The notes under the pieces: generated by a model
The model's input: only the letters and a program-made list of their open reading frames with translations
Told to the model about the DNA's origin: nothing
Database searches by the model: none
Position numbers and translations under genes: made by a program
Assembly: GCF_040222385.1 (NCBI RefSeq)
Contig: NZ_JAVKDF010000017.1
Coordinates: forward strand, 186,001 to 250,000
Direction: 5' to 3'
DNA length: 64,000 nt
DNA from: Imperialibacter sp040222385
GTDB lineage: Bacteria > Bacteroidota > Bacteroidia > Cytophagales > Cyclobacteriaceae
Part shown: one piece after another, positions 1-8,935 of the stretch
How the letters are laid out: each line of letters opens with the position of its first letter
Numbering within the stretch: position 1 is the stretch's first letter

Positions 1-2469
1 GGTAAACATGTCAACTGTCTTATTGTCAACATATTGCTTACCCCCATAGTACCCTTTTTGAAGGTGCATTTGAAGCAAAATCGCCAGCGAATTGGCATTG
101 CCAAACAGGCCGGCATGCCCGGCTACTCCACCCATTATTGCTGCGTTTTCATCGTGCACTGTTCCCCACACCATGTTTTTTCTGAAATAGAAGTCGAGCT
201 CAGTGGGTGCGATCGACTGGTAAGGATAACTGCACAAAGGCTGGAAACAAAGCCGATCCATACCAAGAGGCTTGTACACCTCTCTGCTCACAAACTCGTC
301 GAGTGGCATTCCTGTCACTTCCTCTACGAGCTTTTGGATGATCATGAACCCAAGGTCACTGTATTTATAGGTATAAACGGAATCTTTCGGCCCTAAGGTC
401 ATCAAATCCGTCTGTAAAGTCCATCGCCAAACAGAGTCCTTCATGGCCGGAGTTGAGTACATGCCAGGCAGAATCTCCATGGAAAATTCCTCGCCGGCGG
501 AGGCGTTGAAGAACATGGGATCAAGTATCTTCTTTCTTTTACTTTCGTAGGATCGCTGCCAAAAAGGAATGTAGGGCTTTAGCCCCGCCTGATGAAGCAG
601 CACATCCTCCACAATCAGCCTCTCTTTGTTTGTGCCTAGCGTACTTTTGATGTAGGCTCCAAGGTTGGATTTAATATCGATCTTTCCCTGATCCACCAAA
701 ATCATCAACGCCTGTAAAGTAGCACTCACCTTGGTTAACGAAGCAAGGTCATAAAGTGTCTCGTTGGTAACAGGCATCAGGCTGTCGTAGCTCAGGTAGC
801 CAAAGGCCTTTTCGTAAAGCACCACGCCACCTTTGGCTACTAAAATCTGACAGCCGGGAGTGGCTTTATCGGCTATGGCTTTTATCGCAATGCTGTCCAC
901 CACATCGAGGCCCTTGATGGTTCTCATCCATGGTTCTCCATACTTTAGTCTGGCCAGCGGTTCCGTAGACGATGCGGCAGCAAAAAGCTCTTTCGCTCCA
1001 TTCCATTTACCGGAATAACCATAGGCTCCGAAAAGAAGCTGCGGTGCCAGTCGCTCTGCCTGTTCACCGCCCACAGGGTGGTAGCTTATGTGCTCAATGC
1101 CCACAAACAACTCAAGGTTTTCGCTCAACCCCAAAAGCACCAGCGTAACCTTCGTCCGCTCTTTTTGCAGCTTGACCAAAAAACCCAGCAGCCTGGCTTG
1201 CTCCTGGTGGCTCAGAGCATCGAACCACGCCAGGTCGATAGCGGCGATGTAATTGTCGAAATGAGCGATTTGCCAGGCTGGCATTTCTGCGCTCATCAGC
1301 CCCATGGGAAAGGCAAATTCTGTTACGGACGCATACTTGTGCATATGCTCAAGAAAATCCTTGCTCACGTCGCCAAAAGAAGATGTTGCAAAAGATTGAT
1401 TTTCCAGTTTTTTGAACGGAATCAAGGCCTCAGCATTGGCAAGAAGCGTGGCAGACTTCAAATTCAGTTGAAAAGCAAATGACCTTTCAGCTGCGTTGCC
1501 TGCGGCTGCCATAACCTCCTCAGGCTGGCTTCGGAGCAGGAGCCGCTGCAACTTCCATTGCGAGATTTTCCCGGCTACTGCTTTTTGTTTTTTGTATTTA
1601 ATCTTGGCATCAGCAAGCCTTGCTGACTCGTGAAATGCCTGCCCTGGCGACACGAAAAGAAAATCAGCAACAGGGTTCTTCAAGTCTTGACTCCAGGCCT
1701 TTTCTGAAGGGTAATAGGCGAATGTGATTGGATGGTAGCTAAACTCCTTAGCCAGGAATTTAGTCGCTTCGTAGCCGTTTTCGAAAGCCACTGGCTGATT
1801 TTGGAGAGAACTAATATTGACCCCCCTAATTTCGGCCTCCTTGTACAGGCTGAGTTCTTCGGTTAAAGGAAGTCTTAATTCACCAAACGCACTGGATGAG
1901 AAATTACCGACAACATCAATTCCCCCTTCAGCGAGAGCTTTCAGATAAGCAACTGCAGACTGTTTTACAGCTTCGGGCTCCTCGCCATAGCCTTGCCAAA
2001 AAGAAAGCCGAAAGAGGTCTACCATCACAAAGTCAATGCCTGCAGCACGTAACAGAACTGCGTCACGTGAGGCTGCCGTACGTATCAAGTCGTCGCCCGC
2101 CACTGCTGCCAGCACCGATGGCGGCGTGAGCCCAAGGTTGCGATAGGTTTTTTGATCAGCGGCACTGAGATTGAGCCCTATCAGCAGCTGCTGCGGTGTC
2201 CCTCCTTCAACCAAGGCGATATGGGCTGCAATTTCGGAAAGGGAGTGGTGCGACTGATATAAAATACCCCCCAGTTGATTTTGATTCAAAAACTTTACAA
2301 CAGAGTCGTTTTGTGATCTTCTATCAACCTCCTCCAGCGTTAACATCCACCTCTGTGTTACTATTTCACCGAAAACTTCCTGCTCACCCCATGCATACGC
2401 CCCGCCACCGAGGTGCATCAGCACCAGGCAAAGTAGCGTTATTGAGGCCGGGTAAAGTTTTTGGAACAT
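1..2469 (-). CDS. Secreted degenerate GH3 / serine beta-lactamase fusion (3' end off the window)
   Basis: The frame is open from an ATG at 2469 to the left edge, giving 823 codons without a stop. A signal peptide ends near AYA-WGE. Residues about 35-400 follow the layout of a family 3 glycoside hydrolase N-terminal domain, but the KHFPGHG catalytic loop is replaced by a Ser/Phe-rich stretch and the nucleophile TDAL segment is not recognisable, so this domain is probably inactive. From about residue 535 a class C-like beta-lactamase/esterase domain begins, with SLTK near 575, YSD near 702 and the GVAGHAGLF segment near 788; the third active-site motif would lie beyond the edge. Similar GH3-beta-lactamase fusions are known in Bacteroidota and are linked to cell-wall recycling; the exact substrate is unknown. 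It is transcribed away from the mutL group. Confidence 0.85.
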   Translation of the reverse strand, partial: MFQKLYPASITLLCLVLMHLGGGAYAWGEQEVFGEIVTQRWMLTLEEVDRRSQNDSVVKFLNQNQLGGILYQSHHSLSEIAAHIALVEGGTPQQLLIGLNLSAADQKTYRNLGLTPPSVLAAVAGDDLIRTAASRDAVLLRAAGIDFVMVDLFRLSFWQGYGEEPEAVKQSAVAYLKALAEGGIDVVGNFSSSAFGELRLPLTEELSLYKEAEIRGVNISSLQNQPVAFENGYEATKFLAKEFSYHPITFAYYPSEKAWSQDLKNPVADFLFVSPGQAFHESARLADAKIKYKKQKAVAGKISQWKLQRLLLRSQPEEVMAAAGNAAERSFAFQLNLKSATLLANAEALIPFKKLENQSFATSSFGDVSKDFLEHMHKYASVTEFAFPMGLMSAEMPAWQIAHFDNYIAAIDLAWFDALSHQEQARLLGFLVKLQKERTKVTLVLLGLSENLELFVGIEHISYHPVGGEQAERLAPQLLFGAYGYSGKWNGAKELFAAASSTEPLARLKYGEPWMRTIKGLDVVDSIAIKAIADKATPGCQILVAKGGVVLYEKAFGYLSYDSLMPVTNETLYDLASLTKVSATLQALMILVDQGKIDIKSNLGAYIKSTLGTNKERLIVEDVLLHQAGLKPYIPFWQRSYESKRKKILDPMFFNASAGEEFSMEILPGMYSTPAMKDSVWRWTLQTDLMTLGPKDSVYTYKYSDLGFMIIQKLVEEVTGMPLDEFVSREVYKPLGMDRLCFQPLCSYPYQSIAPTELDFYFRKNMVWGTVHDENAAIMGGVAGHAGLFGNANSLAILLQMHLQKGYYGGKQYVDNKTVDMFT

Positions 2470-2600
2470 TGATCTTTTGATCTGTGTTAATCCTAAAATA
2501 TAACCTAACTTTGTTTTAAAACGTAAAGAATTTATTCACCCTTCTGCACACAGTAGCAAAAGCGGTACCAAATTTTGAAGAACGGAAGACCTGCTTTATT

Positions 2601-2960
2601 ATGAGAATTCCTTCAATTATTCGCCTGCCAAGGTATAAGAACTTTGATTATACACCAAGACACTATGACCCTGTCAAGGAAGATATCGAAGAGCGTACCA
2701 GAAAAATAAAGAATGAGATGAATGAGGATGCCGAAAGTGGCACTACCTCCAGCATTGCCGGAGCATTCAGAAGAAAAACTGGCTCATCGTTTACGGGCAC
2801 CAATTATTCCACGTCGCTCCTTCAGCTTGTCATTGCTGTGATCCTCCTCGGCGGGTTTGTTGGCTATCTTTTTTACGGCAATCAAGTATTTTACTTCTTA
2901 ATGCTAGGTGTTCCTGTTTACCTTTACTTTCGCTTCAGAGGTATCTTTTTCAAAAAATAG
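2601..2960 (+). CDS. Small conserved-looking membrane protein upstream of mutL
   Basis: This 119-residue protein has a basic, tyrosine-containing N-terminus (PRYKNFDYTPRHYDP), a charged segment rich in Glu, Lys and Arg at residues 25-45, and two closely spaced hydrophobic segments at about 74-92 and 97-112 that should form a membrane hairpin. No catalytic motif is visible. The stop codon lies 3 bases before the mutL start, so the two genes are almost certainly cotranscribed. I do not recognise a function. The position next to mutL may simply reflect an old housekeeping operon. Confidence 0.75.
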   Translation: MRIPSIIRLPRYKNFDYTPRHYDPVKEDIEERTRKIKNEMNEDAESGTTSSIAGAFRRKTGSSFTGTNYSTSLLQLVIAVILLGGFVGYLFYGNQVFYFLMLGVPVYLYFRFRGIFFKK

Positions 2961-2963
2961 CAA

Positions 2964-4835
2964 ATGAGTGATATCATACGTCTCCTTCCTGAGTCGCTAG
3001 CCAACCAAATAGCGGCAGGAGAAGTCGTACAACGCCCCGCATCGGCTGTCAAAGAATTGCTGGAAAACAGCGTAGATGCTGGAGCCACTTCTATTCAATT
3101 GATCGTGAAGGAGGCTGGCAAACAGCTGATCCGGGTGATCGACAATGGAGCTGGTATGTCAGAAACCGATGCCCGTATGAGTTTTGAGAGACATGCAACC
3201 TCCAAGCTAAGAACGCCCGAAGATCTCTTCCGGATTCAAACAAAAGGATTTAGGGGTGAGGCCCTCGCTTCCATTGCCGCCGTGGCTCAGGTCGAGCTCA
3301 AAACAAAAAGAAAAGAGTCGGAGTTGGGCTCATTTATATGCATTGAAGGGTCGGAAATCAAGAAACAGGAGCCTTGTGTGACGCCTCATGGCAGCACGGT
3401 GTCAGTAAAAAACCTTTTTTTCAACGTGCCAGCCAGGCGTAATTTCCTCAAGAGCAACCCGGTGGAAATGCGCCATATTATTGATGAATTCCAGCGGGTG
3501 GCACTGGCTCATCCGGGCATCGCATTTTCCCTTCATCAAAATGACCTCCCGGTATATCAGCTGGAGGAAGGAAAGCTATCGGGCCGGATCATTGGGCTCT
3601 TCAACAAGAATTACAGGGAACAATTAGTGCCGGTGGATGAAAGCACCGACCAGATCAAAATCCATGGTTACATTGGTAAGCCTGAGTTCAGCAAGAAAAC
3701 CCGTGGTGAGCAGTTCTTCTTTATCAACAATCGCTACATCAAGAATAACTATTTGAATCATGCGCTCACGAATGCCTTCGAAGGGCTTTTGTCGGCAGAC
3801 ACCCACCCGTTTTACGTGCTTTTCATTGACATGGATCCTTCAAAAATCGATATCAATGTGCACCCAACAAAAACTGAAGTGAAGTTTGAAGATGAGCGGC
3901 TGATATATGGTGTGGTAAAATCTGCCATCAGGCAGGCACTGGGTGCACACAACATTGCCCCTTCGCTGGACTTCAACTACGACGTGAACTTTGAGGCTAT
4001 CACCCGCTCCAAGCTGAATTTTGATGAGATAAGCCAGGCAAAACGACCTATGCCAGCCGGTTCGTCATCTTTCAGTTCTCCGTTGAGTAAAAACAATGCA
4101 AAGAACTGGGAAAGACTCTACGAAGACGCCAACCTGGAAGCCCAATATTCTTTTGAAGAGGTGAAGAAAGAGGGACCTGCCGGTGCGGAACCTATTGTTA
4201 AAACTTTTGCCAGCGACGCAACGCCAGAGGAGCCTACTCAGGAAATTCAGGCCTCAGTGCTTGAAGTGGAAATCAACCCACCGTTTCAGCTTCATAAAAA
4301 ATACATTTGTAAGCAGGTGAAATCAGGCTTGCTGATCATCAATCAGGAGCACGCCCACGAAAGGATACTTTTCGAAAGGTTCACCCACCACCTCGAAAAA
4401 GGCCAGGCAGCTTCGCAGCAATTTCTTTTTCCGCAGCAGCTCAACCTCAATCCATCCGATTATCAATTAGTGATGGAAATGGAAGAAGAAATGAAAGCAC
4501 TGGGATTTGTTTTCAGTATATTCGGCCAAAATACCCTCGTGATCAACGGCATGCCTGCCGAACTTTCGGGCTCCAACGAGAAGGAAGTGCTGGAGGGGTT
4601 GATAGAACAATTTAAAGTTTATAAATCTGAATTGAGTATAAATCGTAAAGAGAATCTGGCGAGGTCAATGGCCAAACGCACCGGGCTCAAAAATGGGAAG
4701 ATGCTTAGCAACGAAGAAATGGTTTCATTGATCGATCAGCTTTTTGCTTGCTCCCAACCAAACTATACTCCCGGAGGCCAGGCAACCATGTACATATTGG
4801 GCCTTGATCGACTTGCCAGTTTCTTTAATGAATAG
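2964..4835 (+). CDS. mutL: DNA mismatch repair protein MutL
   Basis: MutL couples mismatch recognition by MutS to downstream repair. The 623-residue protein has the N-terminal GHKL ATPase with LLENSVDAGA (residues 32-41), DNGAGM and TKGFRGEAL, then the transducer domain (FINNRYIKN, NVHPTKTEV), a low-complexity linker at about 350-440, and a C-terminal dimerisation domain. In the C-terminal domain the nuclease motif DQHAxxExxxxE of endonuclease-type MutL reads NQEHAHERILFE (from residue 460), so the metal-binding Asp is Asn here and nicking activity is uncertain. It sits between a small membrane protein (3-bp gap) and two rhomboid genes (6-bp gap), suggesting one transcript. Confidence 0.97.
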   Translation: MSDIIRLLPESLANQIAAGEVVQRPASAVKELLENSVDAGATSIQLIVKEAGKQLIRVIDNGAGMSETDARMSFERHATSKLRTPEDLFRIQTKGFRGEALASIAAVAQVELKTKRKESELGSFICIEGSEIKKQEPCVTPHGSTVSVKNLFFNVPARRNFLKSNPVEMRHIIDEFQRVALAHPGIAFSLHQNDLPVYQLEEGKLSGRIIGLFNKNYREQLVPVDESTDQIKIHGYIGKPEFSKKTRGEQFFFINNRYIKNNYLNHALTNAFEGLLSADTHPFYVLFIDMDPSKIDINVHPTKTEVKFEDERLIYGVVKSAIRQALGAHNIAPSLDFNYDVNFEAITRSKLNFDEISQAKRPMPAGSSSFSSPLSKNNAKNWERLYEDANLEAQYSFEEVKKEGPAGAEPIVKTFASDATPEEPTQEIQASVLEVEINPPFQLHKKYICKQVKSGLLIINQEHAHERILFERFTHHLEKGQAASQQFLFPQQLNLNPSDYQLVMEMEEEMKALGFVFSIFGQNTLVINGMPAELSGSNEKEVLEGLIEQFKVYKSELSINRKENLARSMAKRTGLKNGKMLSNEEMVSLIDQLFACSQPNYTPGGQATMYILGLDRLASFFNE

Positions 4836-4841
4836 ACGCCT

Positions 4842-5630
4842 ATGTTCAACCTGACACCCATGGTGAAAAACCTCCTGATAGTAAATCTGGTGGTGTTTTT
4901 TTTGGAAAGTATTTTAAAAATGGACTTCGCAGCTACATTTGGGCTACGGTATATTCTGGCCGACTCGTTTGCGCCATACCAGTTCATTACCTACATGTTT
5001 GTGCATGGTGGCTTTATGCACCTGTTCGGGAACATGTTTGCCCTGATCATATTTGGCAACATGCTGGAGCGCTTTTGGGGGCCGAAAAAATTTCTCTTCT
5101 TTTATATGGTCACTGGCATCGGTGCCGGTGTTTTGTATGCTGCGATCGACTATATTGAAACTTCGGCTGTGTCAAATGATGCGATGGCCTACCTGGCCGA
5201 TCCTGACCCGGAAGCATTCAACCTCTTTGTGGTGCAGCATGCCAGCCAGTACTACGAAAGCCTGATTAGCTTTATCGATGCTTATGTAGAAAACCCGAAC
5301 AACCCGGAGTATATCAGCCAAAGCAGGGTATTTGTGCAGGACCTTATGGGGAGGATTGAAAACGTGCCCATGGTGGGAGCTTCTGGAGCTGTGTTTGGGA
5401 TTTTGATGGCCTTTGGGATGCTCTTTCCCAATACGCAACTATTTTTGTTATTCCCTCCCATACCCATCAAAGCAAAATATTTGGTATTTTTCTACGGGGC
5501 TTATGAATTGTATTCAGAGCTAAACCGTTCTCAGGGGGACAATGTCGCTCACCTGGCCCACCTGGGTGGTATGCTCATCGCATTTATAGTGATTAAATAC
5601 TGGCAAAAAAACTCCAGCAAATTCTATTAG
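4842..5630 (+). CDS. Rhomboid family intramembrane serine protease (first of a pair)
   Basis: Rhomboids cut transmembrane substrates inside the bilayer with a Ser-His dyad. This 262-residue protein has about six hydrophobic segments, the oxyanion-region Asn in HLFGNMFALI, the catalytic serine in GASGAVFGIL and the catalytic histidine in AHLGGML. Between the second and third core helices there is an unusually long soluble insertion of about 60 residues (around residues 105-165), rich in Asp, Glu and Asn, that would sit outside the membrane. It starts 6 bp after mutL and ends 6 bp before a second rhomboid gene. The substrate is unknown. Confidence 0.92.
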   Translation: MFNLTPMVKNLLIVNLVVFFLESILKMDFAATFGLRYILADSFAPYQFITYMFVHGGFMHLFGNMFALIIFGNMLERFWGPKKFLFFYMVTGIGAGVLYAAIDYIETSAVSNDAMAYLADPDPEAFNLFVVQHASQYYESLISFIDAYVENPNNPEYISQSRVFVQDLMGRIENVPMVGASGAVFGILMAFGMLFPNTQLFLLFPPIPIKAKYLVFFYGAYELYSELNRSQGDNVAHLAHLGGMLIAFIVIKYWQKNSSKFY

Positions 5631-5636
5631 AAGACT

Positions 5637-6542
5637 ATGTACGGAAACGGCGGACTTTTCGACGACTTTAAAAATGCCTGGAGCAGGCCTAACAATGGGC
5701 TGATCCAGCTCATCATGATCAACGTGATTATTTTTGTAGCGCTGATCATTTTCAAAGTGATATTGGTATTGTCGGGCAACACTGATGTTTATCAGGTGAT
5801 TCTTCGCCAGTTCATGTTGCCAGCATCTATCGACAGCTTCATAGTCAAACCATGGACGTTGCTCACGTATTTCTTCACCCATGAAGGTTTCTTTCACATC
5901 ATCTTCAATATGCTCTTTCTTTTCTGGTTTGGAAAGATCATTGTGGAGTATCTCGGCGACCAGCGGGCCATTTCCATGTACGTGATTGGTGGTATAGTTG
6001 GAGGACTTTTCTACATACTCATTTATAATCTTATACCCTATTTTCATGAAAGAGTCGCTGGATCGGTGATGCTGGGAGCTTCTGCTGGTGTTTATGCCAT
6101 TGTGGTAGGAGCCGCCACGTTCATGCCCAACTACACGTTTTTCCTGCTCTTTCTCGGCCCTGTCAAAATCAAATACATCGCCATCTTCTATATTCTTCTT
6201 TCCTTTTCACAAACGATTGGTGCCAATGCGGGCGGTGAACTTGCTCACCTTGGAGGTGCACTAATGGGCTTTATCTTCATTCGTCAGCTCCAACGAGGCA
6301 ACGATATAGGTACGCCAGTGGTCAGTGTGATGGAATGGTTCAAAGGTTTGTTCAAGCCCTCCCCAAAAATCAGGGTAACTCATAAGAGCACAAAATTTAC
6401 CGGAGCGAAGAAAGCTTCATCATCCAATACTAAATCCGATCAGGATGAAATTGACGCCATCCTCGACAAGATTTCGCACTCCGGCTACGAGAGCCTCAGC
6501 AAAGAAGAAAAGCAAAAGCTTTTTAATGCAAGCAAGAAATAG
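5637..6542 (+). CDS. Rhomboid family intramembrane serine protease (second of a pair)
   Basis: A 301-residue rhomboid with the HIIFNMLFLFWFG helix, the catalytic serine in GASAGVYAIV and the catalytic histidine in ELAHLGGALMG. Unlike its upstream neighbour it lacks the long luminal insertion. It carries a basic cytoplasmic tail (residues about 235-301) ending in a helical EIDAILDKISHSGYESLS segment, a C-terminal extension commonly seen on Bacteroidota rhomboids. The two genes are separated by 6 bp and share only core motifs, so they are old paralogues rather than a recent duplication. Both look catalytically complete. Confidence 0.92.
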   Translation: MYGNGGLFDDFKNAWSRPNNGLIQLIMINVIIFVALIIFKVILVLSGNTDVYQVILRQFMLPASIDSFIVKPWTLLTYFFTHEGFFHIIFNMLFLFWFGKIIVEYLGDQRAISMYVIGGIVGGLFYILIYNLIPYFHERVAGSVMLGASAGVYAIVVGAATFMPNYTFFLLFLGPVKIKYIAIFYILLSFSQTIGANAGGELAHLGGALMGFIFIRQLQRGNDIGTPVVSVMEWFKGLFKPSPKIRVTHKSTKFTGAKKASSSNTKSDQDEIDAILDKISHSGYESLSKEEKQKLFNASKK

Positions 6543-6579
6543 AAAGGTCAGTTGATGTCAATTGCCTCGATCAACCAGA

Positions 6580-7620
6580 TCAGGCAGTAGGTTTGTCCTT
6601 GATGGCCAGCTGCCCGCAGGCAGCGTCGATGTCTTTCCCTCTGCTTCGCCTCACGTTCACCACAACACCCCGATCTTCGAGATAGGCCGAGAACTTATCA
6701 AGTGCCTCCGGGTCGGCATTCTTATAAGTAGCTTCAGCAATAGGATTGTATTCTATAATGTTCACCTTGCTGGGCACAGCTTTGGTAAACTGGAAAAGCT
6801 CTTCAGCATCTTTCAAAGTATCATTGAAGCTATAGAACATGATGTACTCGAAAGTGATCTTATTCTTCGTTTTCTGATAGAAGTACTGCAACGCCTCTTT
6901 CAATGCTTCCAATGTATTCGACTCATTGATGGGCATGATTTGGTTGCGCTTCTCGTCGTTGGCGGCGTGGAGTGACAAAGCCAGGTTAAACTTCACCTCG
7001 TCATCGCCCAGCTTTCTGATCATTTTGGCAATGCCTGCTGTAGAAACAGTAATCCTCTTGGGTGACATGCCCAGCCCATCCGGAGACGTTATATACTCTA
7101 CCGACTTGAGCACGTTGGCATAATTCAGGAGAGGCTCACCCATACCCATGTAAACAATATTAGTAAGGGGTACATTATTGGCCTCTCTTGCCTGCTTGTC
7201 AATCATCACCACCTGGTCATAAATTTCTGCGGGATCCAGATTCCTTTTGCGCTCCATGTAGCCAGTGGCGCAAAACTTACAGGTAAGCGAGCAACCGACC
7301 TGAGAAGACACACAGGCGGTCATCCGATCATCGGCTGGTATCAGCACGCCCTCAATCATGTGGCCGTCGTGCAGCCGGAAGCCGGACTTAATAGTGCCGT
7401 CTGAAGACATTTGCTTAGTGGCCGTGCTTACGGCCAAAATACTGAAATGCTCCTTCAGCATATCCCTTGTCTTCAACGACAGGTTGGTCATTTCATCAAA
7501 AGAAGTGGCAGACTTTTTCCACAGCCATTCACTCACCTGCTTGGCTCTGAAAGCAGGTTCTCCCCATGTTTTAAAAACATCGACGAGCTCTGATGATGAA
7601 ATTTTCCTGATATCTTGCAC
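6580..7620 (-). CDS. rlmN: Dual-specificity 23S rRNA/tRNA adenine-C2 methyltransferase RlmN
   Basis: RlmN is a radical SAM enzyme that methylates C2 of A2503 in 23S rRNA and A37 in some tRNAs. The 346-residue protein has the iron-sulfur motif CKFCATG preceded by CSLT (the CxxxCxxC cluster), the GMGEPLLN motif, RITVSTAGI and SLHAAND, and the C-terminal AACGQL that carries the cysteine forming the methyl-protein intermediate. The start codon is GTG at 7620. A near-match to the -7 box, TAACTTTA, lies at 7649-7642 on the same strand. The gene converges on the second rhomboid gene, with 37 bp between the stops. Confidence 0.97.
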   Translation of the reverse strand: MQDIRKISSSELVDVFKTWGEPAFRAKQVSEWLWKKSATSFDEMTNLSLKTRDMLKEHFSILAVSTATKQMSSDGTIKSGFRLHDGHMIEGVLIPADDRMTACVSSQVGCSLTCKFCATGYMERKRNLDPAEIYDQVVMIDKQAREANNVPLTNIVYMGMGEPLLNYANVLKSVEYITSPDGLGMSPKRITVSTAGIAKMIRKLGDDEVKFNLALSLHAANDEKRNQIMPINESNTLEALKEALQYFYQKTKNKITFEYIMFYSFNDTLKDAEELFQFTKAVPSKVNIIEYNPIAEATYKNADPEALDKFSAYLEDRGVVVNVRRSRGKDIDAACGQLAIKDKPTA

Positions 7621-7976
7621 TATACGTGGGTATTAAAGCTGTAAAGTTAGCGACTATTAGTTGTTAAGTGGTGCCAGAGGCAAAGGAATTTGGGTTTTAA
7701 CAAGCCAATGAGGTCGGAATTGATTTGACGACAAACAACAAATCACACAGCTAACCTTCCCGGGTCTTACGAAGTTCCTTCGGCCTGTTTACTTGCTGCC
7801 AATAAGCACCATCGGACTTGGTAGTCATCCGAACGGCTGTGACCATTAAAATTCTTAAATGGAAGACGAAAATTAACCAGGAGACCTTTCAGACTCAAAC
7901 GAGTTGGCCCGGGCACAAAAGATTCACTATTATTACTTTTCAATAAGCTTATCACATACTAACTGTTAAAGACTAG
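7621..7976. other. Intergenic region with no recognised gene
   Basis: This 356-bp gap separates divergently transcribed rlmN and the LytTR regulator gene. It presumably holds both promoters. A small reading frame on the minus strand at 7767-7955 has no recognisable domain, no neighbour logic and average composition, and I do not accept it as a gene. I see no tRNA fold or strong hairpin. Confidence 0.5.
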
Positions 7977-8726
7977 TTGGAAGCAATCATTGTTGATGAC
8001 GAAGCCCCACTGCGAGAGGCGCTAAGAGCTCTCTTGAAGGTTTCACACCCTGATATCCAGGTAGTAGGTGAGGCAGCCTCGGTTAGTACTGGGTTTGAGG
8101 TGATCAGCGCTAAAAAACCCGATCTCGTTTTTTTGGATGTCGAAATCAATGAAGGCACGGGATTTGACTTACTCTCAAAGTTTGAGACGATAGACTTCAA
8201 AATCATTTTTGTCACTGCGCACAACGAATACGCCATCCGGGCTTTTAAGTTCAGTGCGGTAGACTACCTGCTGAAACCAGTTGATCCAGGCGAACTCAAT
8301 TATGCAGTATCCAAGGCCAGAGAATCCGTAAAAGCCCATTCCGACAAACTTTCTCTCAAATTATTGCTTGAAAACTCAAGAGATGAGCGTCTGCCCAAAA
8401 GGGTGCTGCTGAAGGATCATGATAGCATTCACTTAATTGAAACGGATGAAATTGTGAGGTGTGAGGCTGAGGGAAACTACACTAAGTTCTATTTAGCCAA
8501 TGGCAAGTTCTTGCTGATCTCAAAGACGCTGAAAGATTTTGACAGCCTCTTCTCTTCAAATCAGTTTTTTCGTGCACACCAGTCTCACCTTGTCAATCTT
8601 AAGTTTTTTCTTCGTCTCGACAAGGCCGATGGTGGTTCGATTGTGCTGAAAGACGGAACGACCCTTCCTGTGGCTACAAGAAAAAAGGAGCATTTGATGG
8701 GAAAATTAGCTGCATACACAAAATAG
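7977..8726 (+). CDS. LytTR-type response regulator, orphan, TTG start
   Basis: The 249-residue protein has an N-terminal receiver domain (residues 1-120) with the acidic pair DDE near the start, the phospho-acceptor Asp in LVFLDVEI, the conserved Thr in IFVTAHNEYA and the Lys in YLLKPVD, followed by a LytTR DNA-binding domain (about 140-247). Such regulators control secreted and surface functions, usually paired with a 5TM or 7TM histidine kinase, which is absent here. The start must be TTG at 7977 because a TAG stop immediately precedes it in frame. The gene lies upstream of an outer-membrane protein and a lipoprotein gene on the same strand, which are plausible but unproven targets. Confidence 0.92.
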   Translation: MEAIIVDDEAPLREALRALLKVSHPDIQVVGEAASVSTGFEVISAKKPDLVFLDVEINEGTGFDLLSKFETIDFKIIFVTAHNEYAIRAFKFSAVDYLLKPVDPGELNYAVSKARESVKAHSDKLSLKLLLENSRDERLPKRVLLKDHDSIHLIETDEIVRCEAEGNYTKFYLANGKFLLISKTLKDFDSLFSSNQFFRAHQSHLVNLKFFLRLDKADGGSIVLKDGTTLPVATRKKEHLMGKLAAYTK

Positions 8727-8745
8727 CGAATACTAATTGACAAAG

Positions 8746-8753
8746 TACTTTTG
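8746..8753 (+). promoter_or_regulatory. Possible Bacteroidota -7 box (TACTTTTG) upstream of the barrel gene
   Basis: TACTTTTG fits the TAnnTTTG consensus. No well-spaced TTTG lies at the -33 position, and the implied leader before the 8936 start would be about 175 nt, so the assignment is weak. Confidence 0.3.
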
Positions 8754-8935
8754 CTAAAACTTGACTAACAAATAAAAATTTCCCTATTTCATGTCCCGTG
8801 TTTTTTGAACTTTTGGATTAGATAATGATAAAATACCTAGAAATGGGTATTTCGAGCGAAATCTGTTGTGGTTACTTTTAGACTTTAGTCACTTATACGA
8901 ACTGCGTAATTAAACCATTCTTAACTATATAATAT

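Noticed and set aside
34..2480. Several plus-strand reading frames (for example 1078-1482 and 2196-2480)
   Set aside because: They lie entirely opposite the continuous 823-codon minus-strand gene and have no recognisable domains.
5520..6047. A 175-codon minus-strand frame opposite the rhomboid genes
   Set aside because: It is antisense to two well-conserved protease genes and has no domain match that I can see.
7767..7955. Small minus-strand frame in the rlmN-LytTR gap
   Set aside because: No domain, signal or promoter supports it; average composition.
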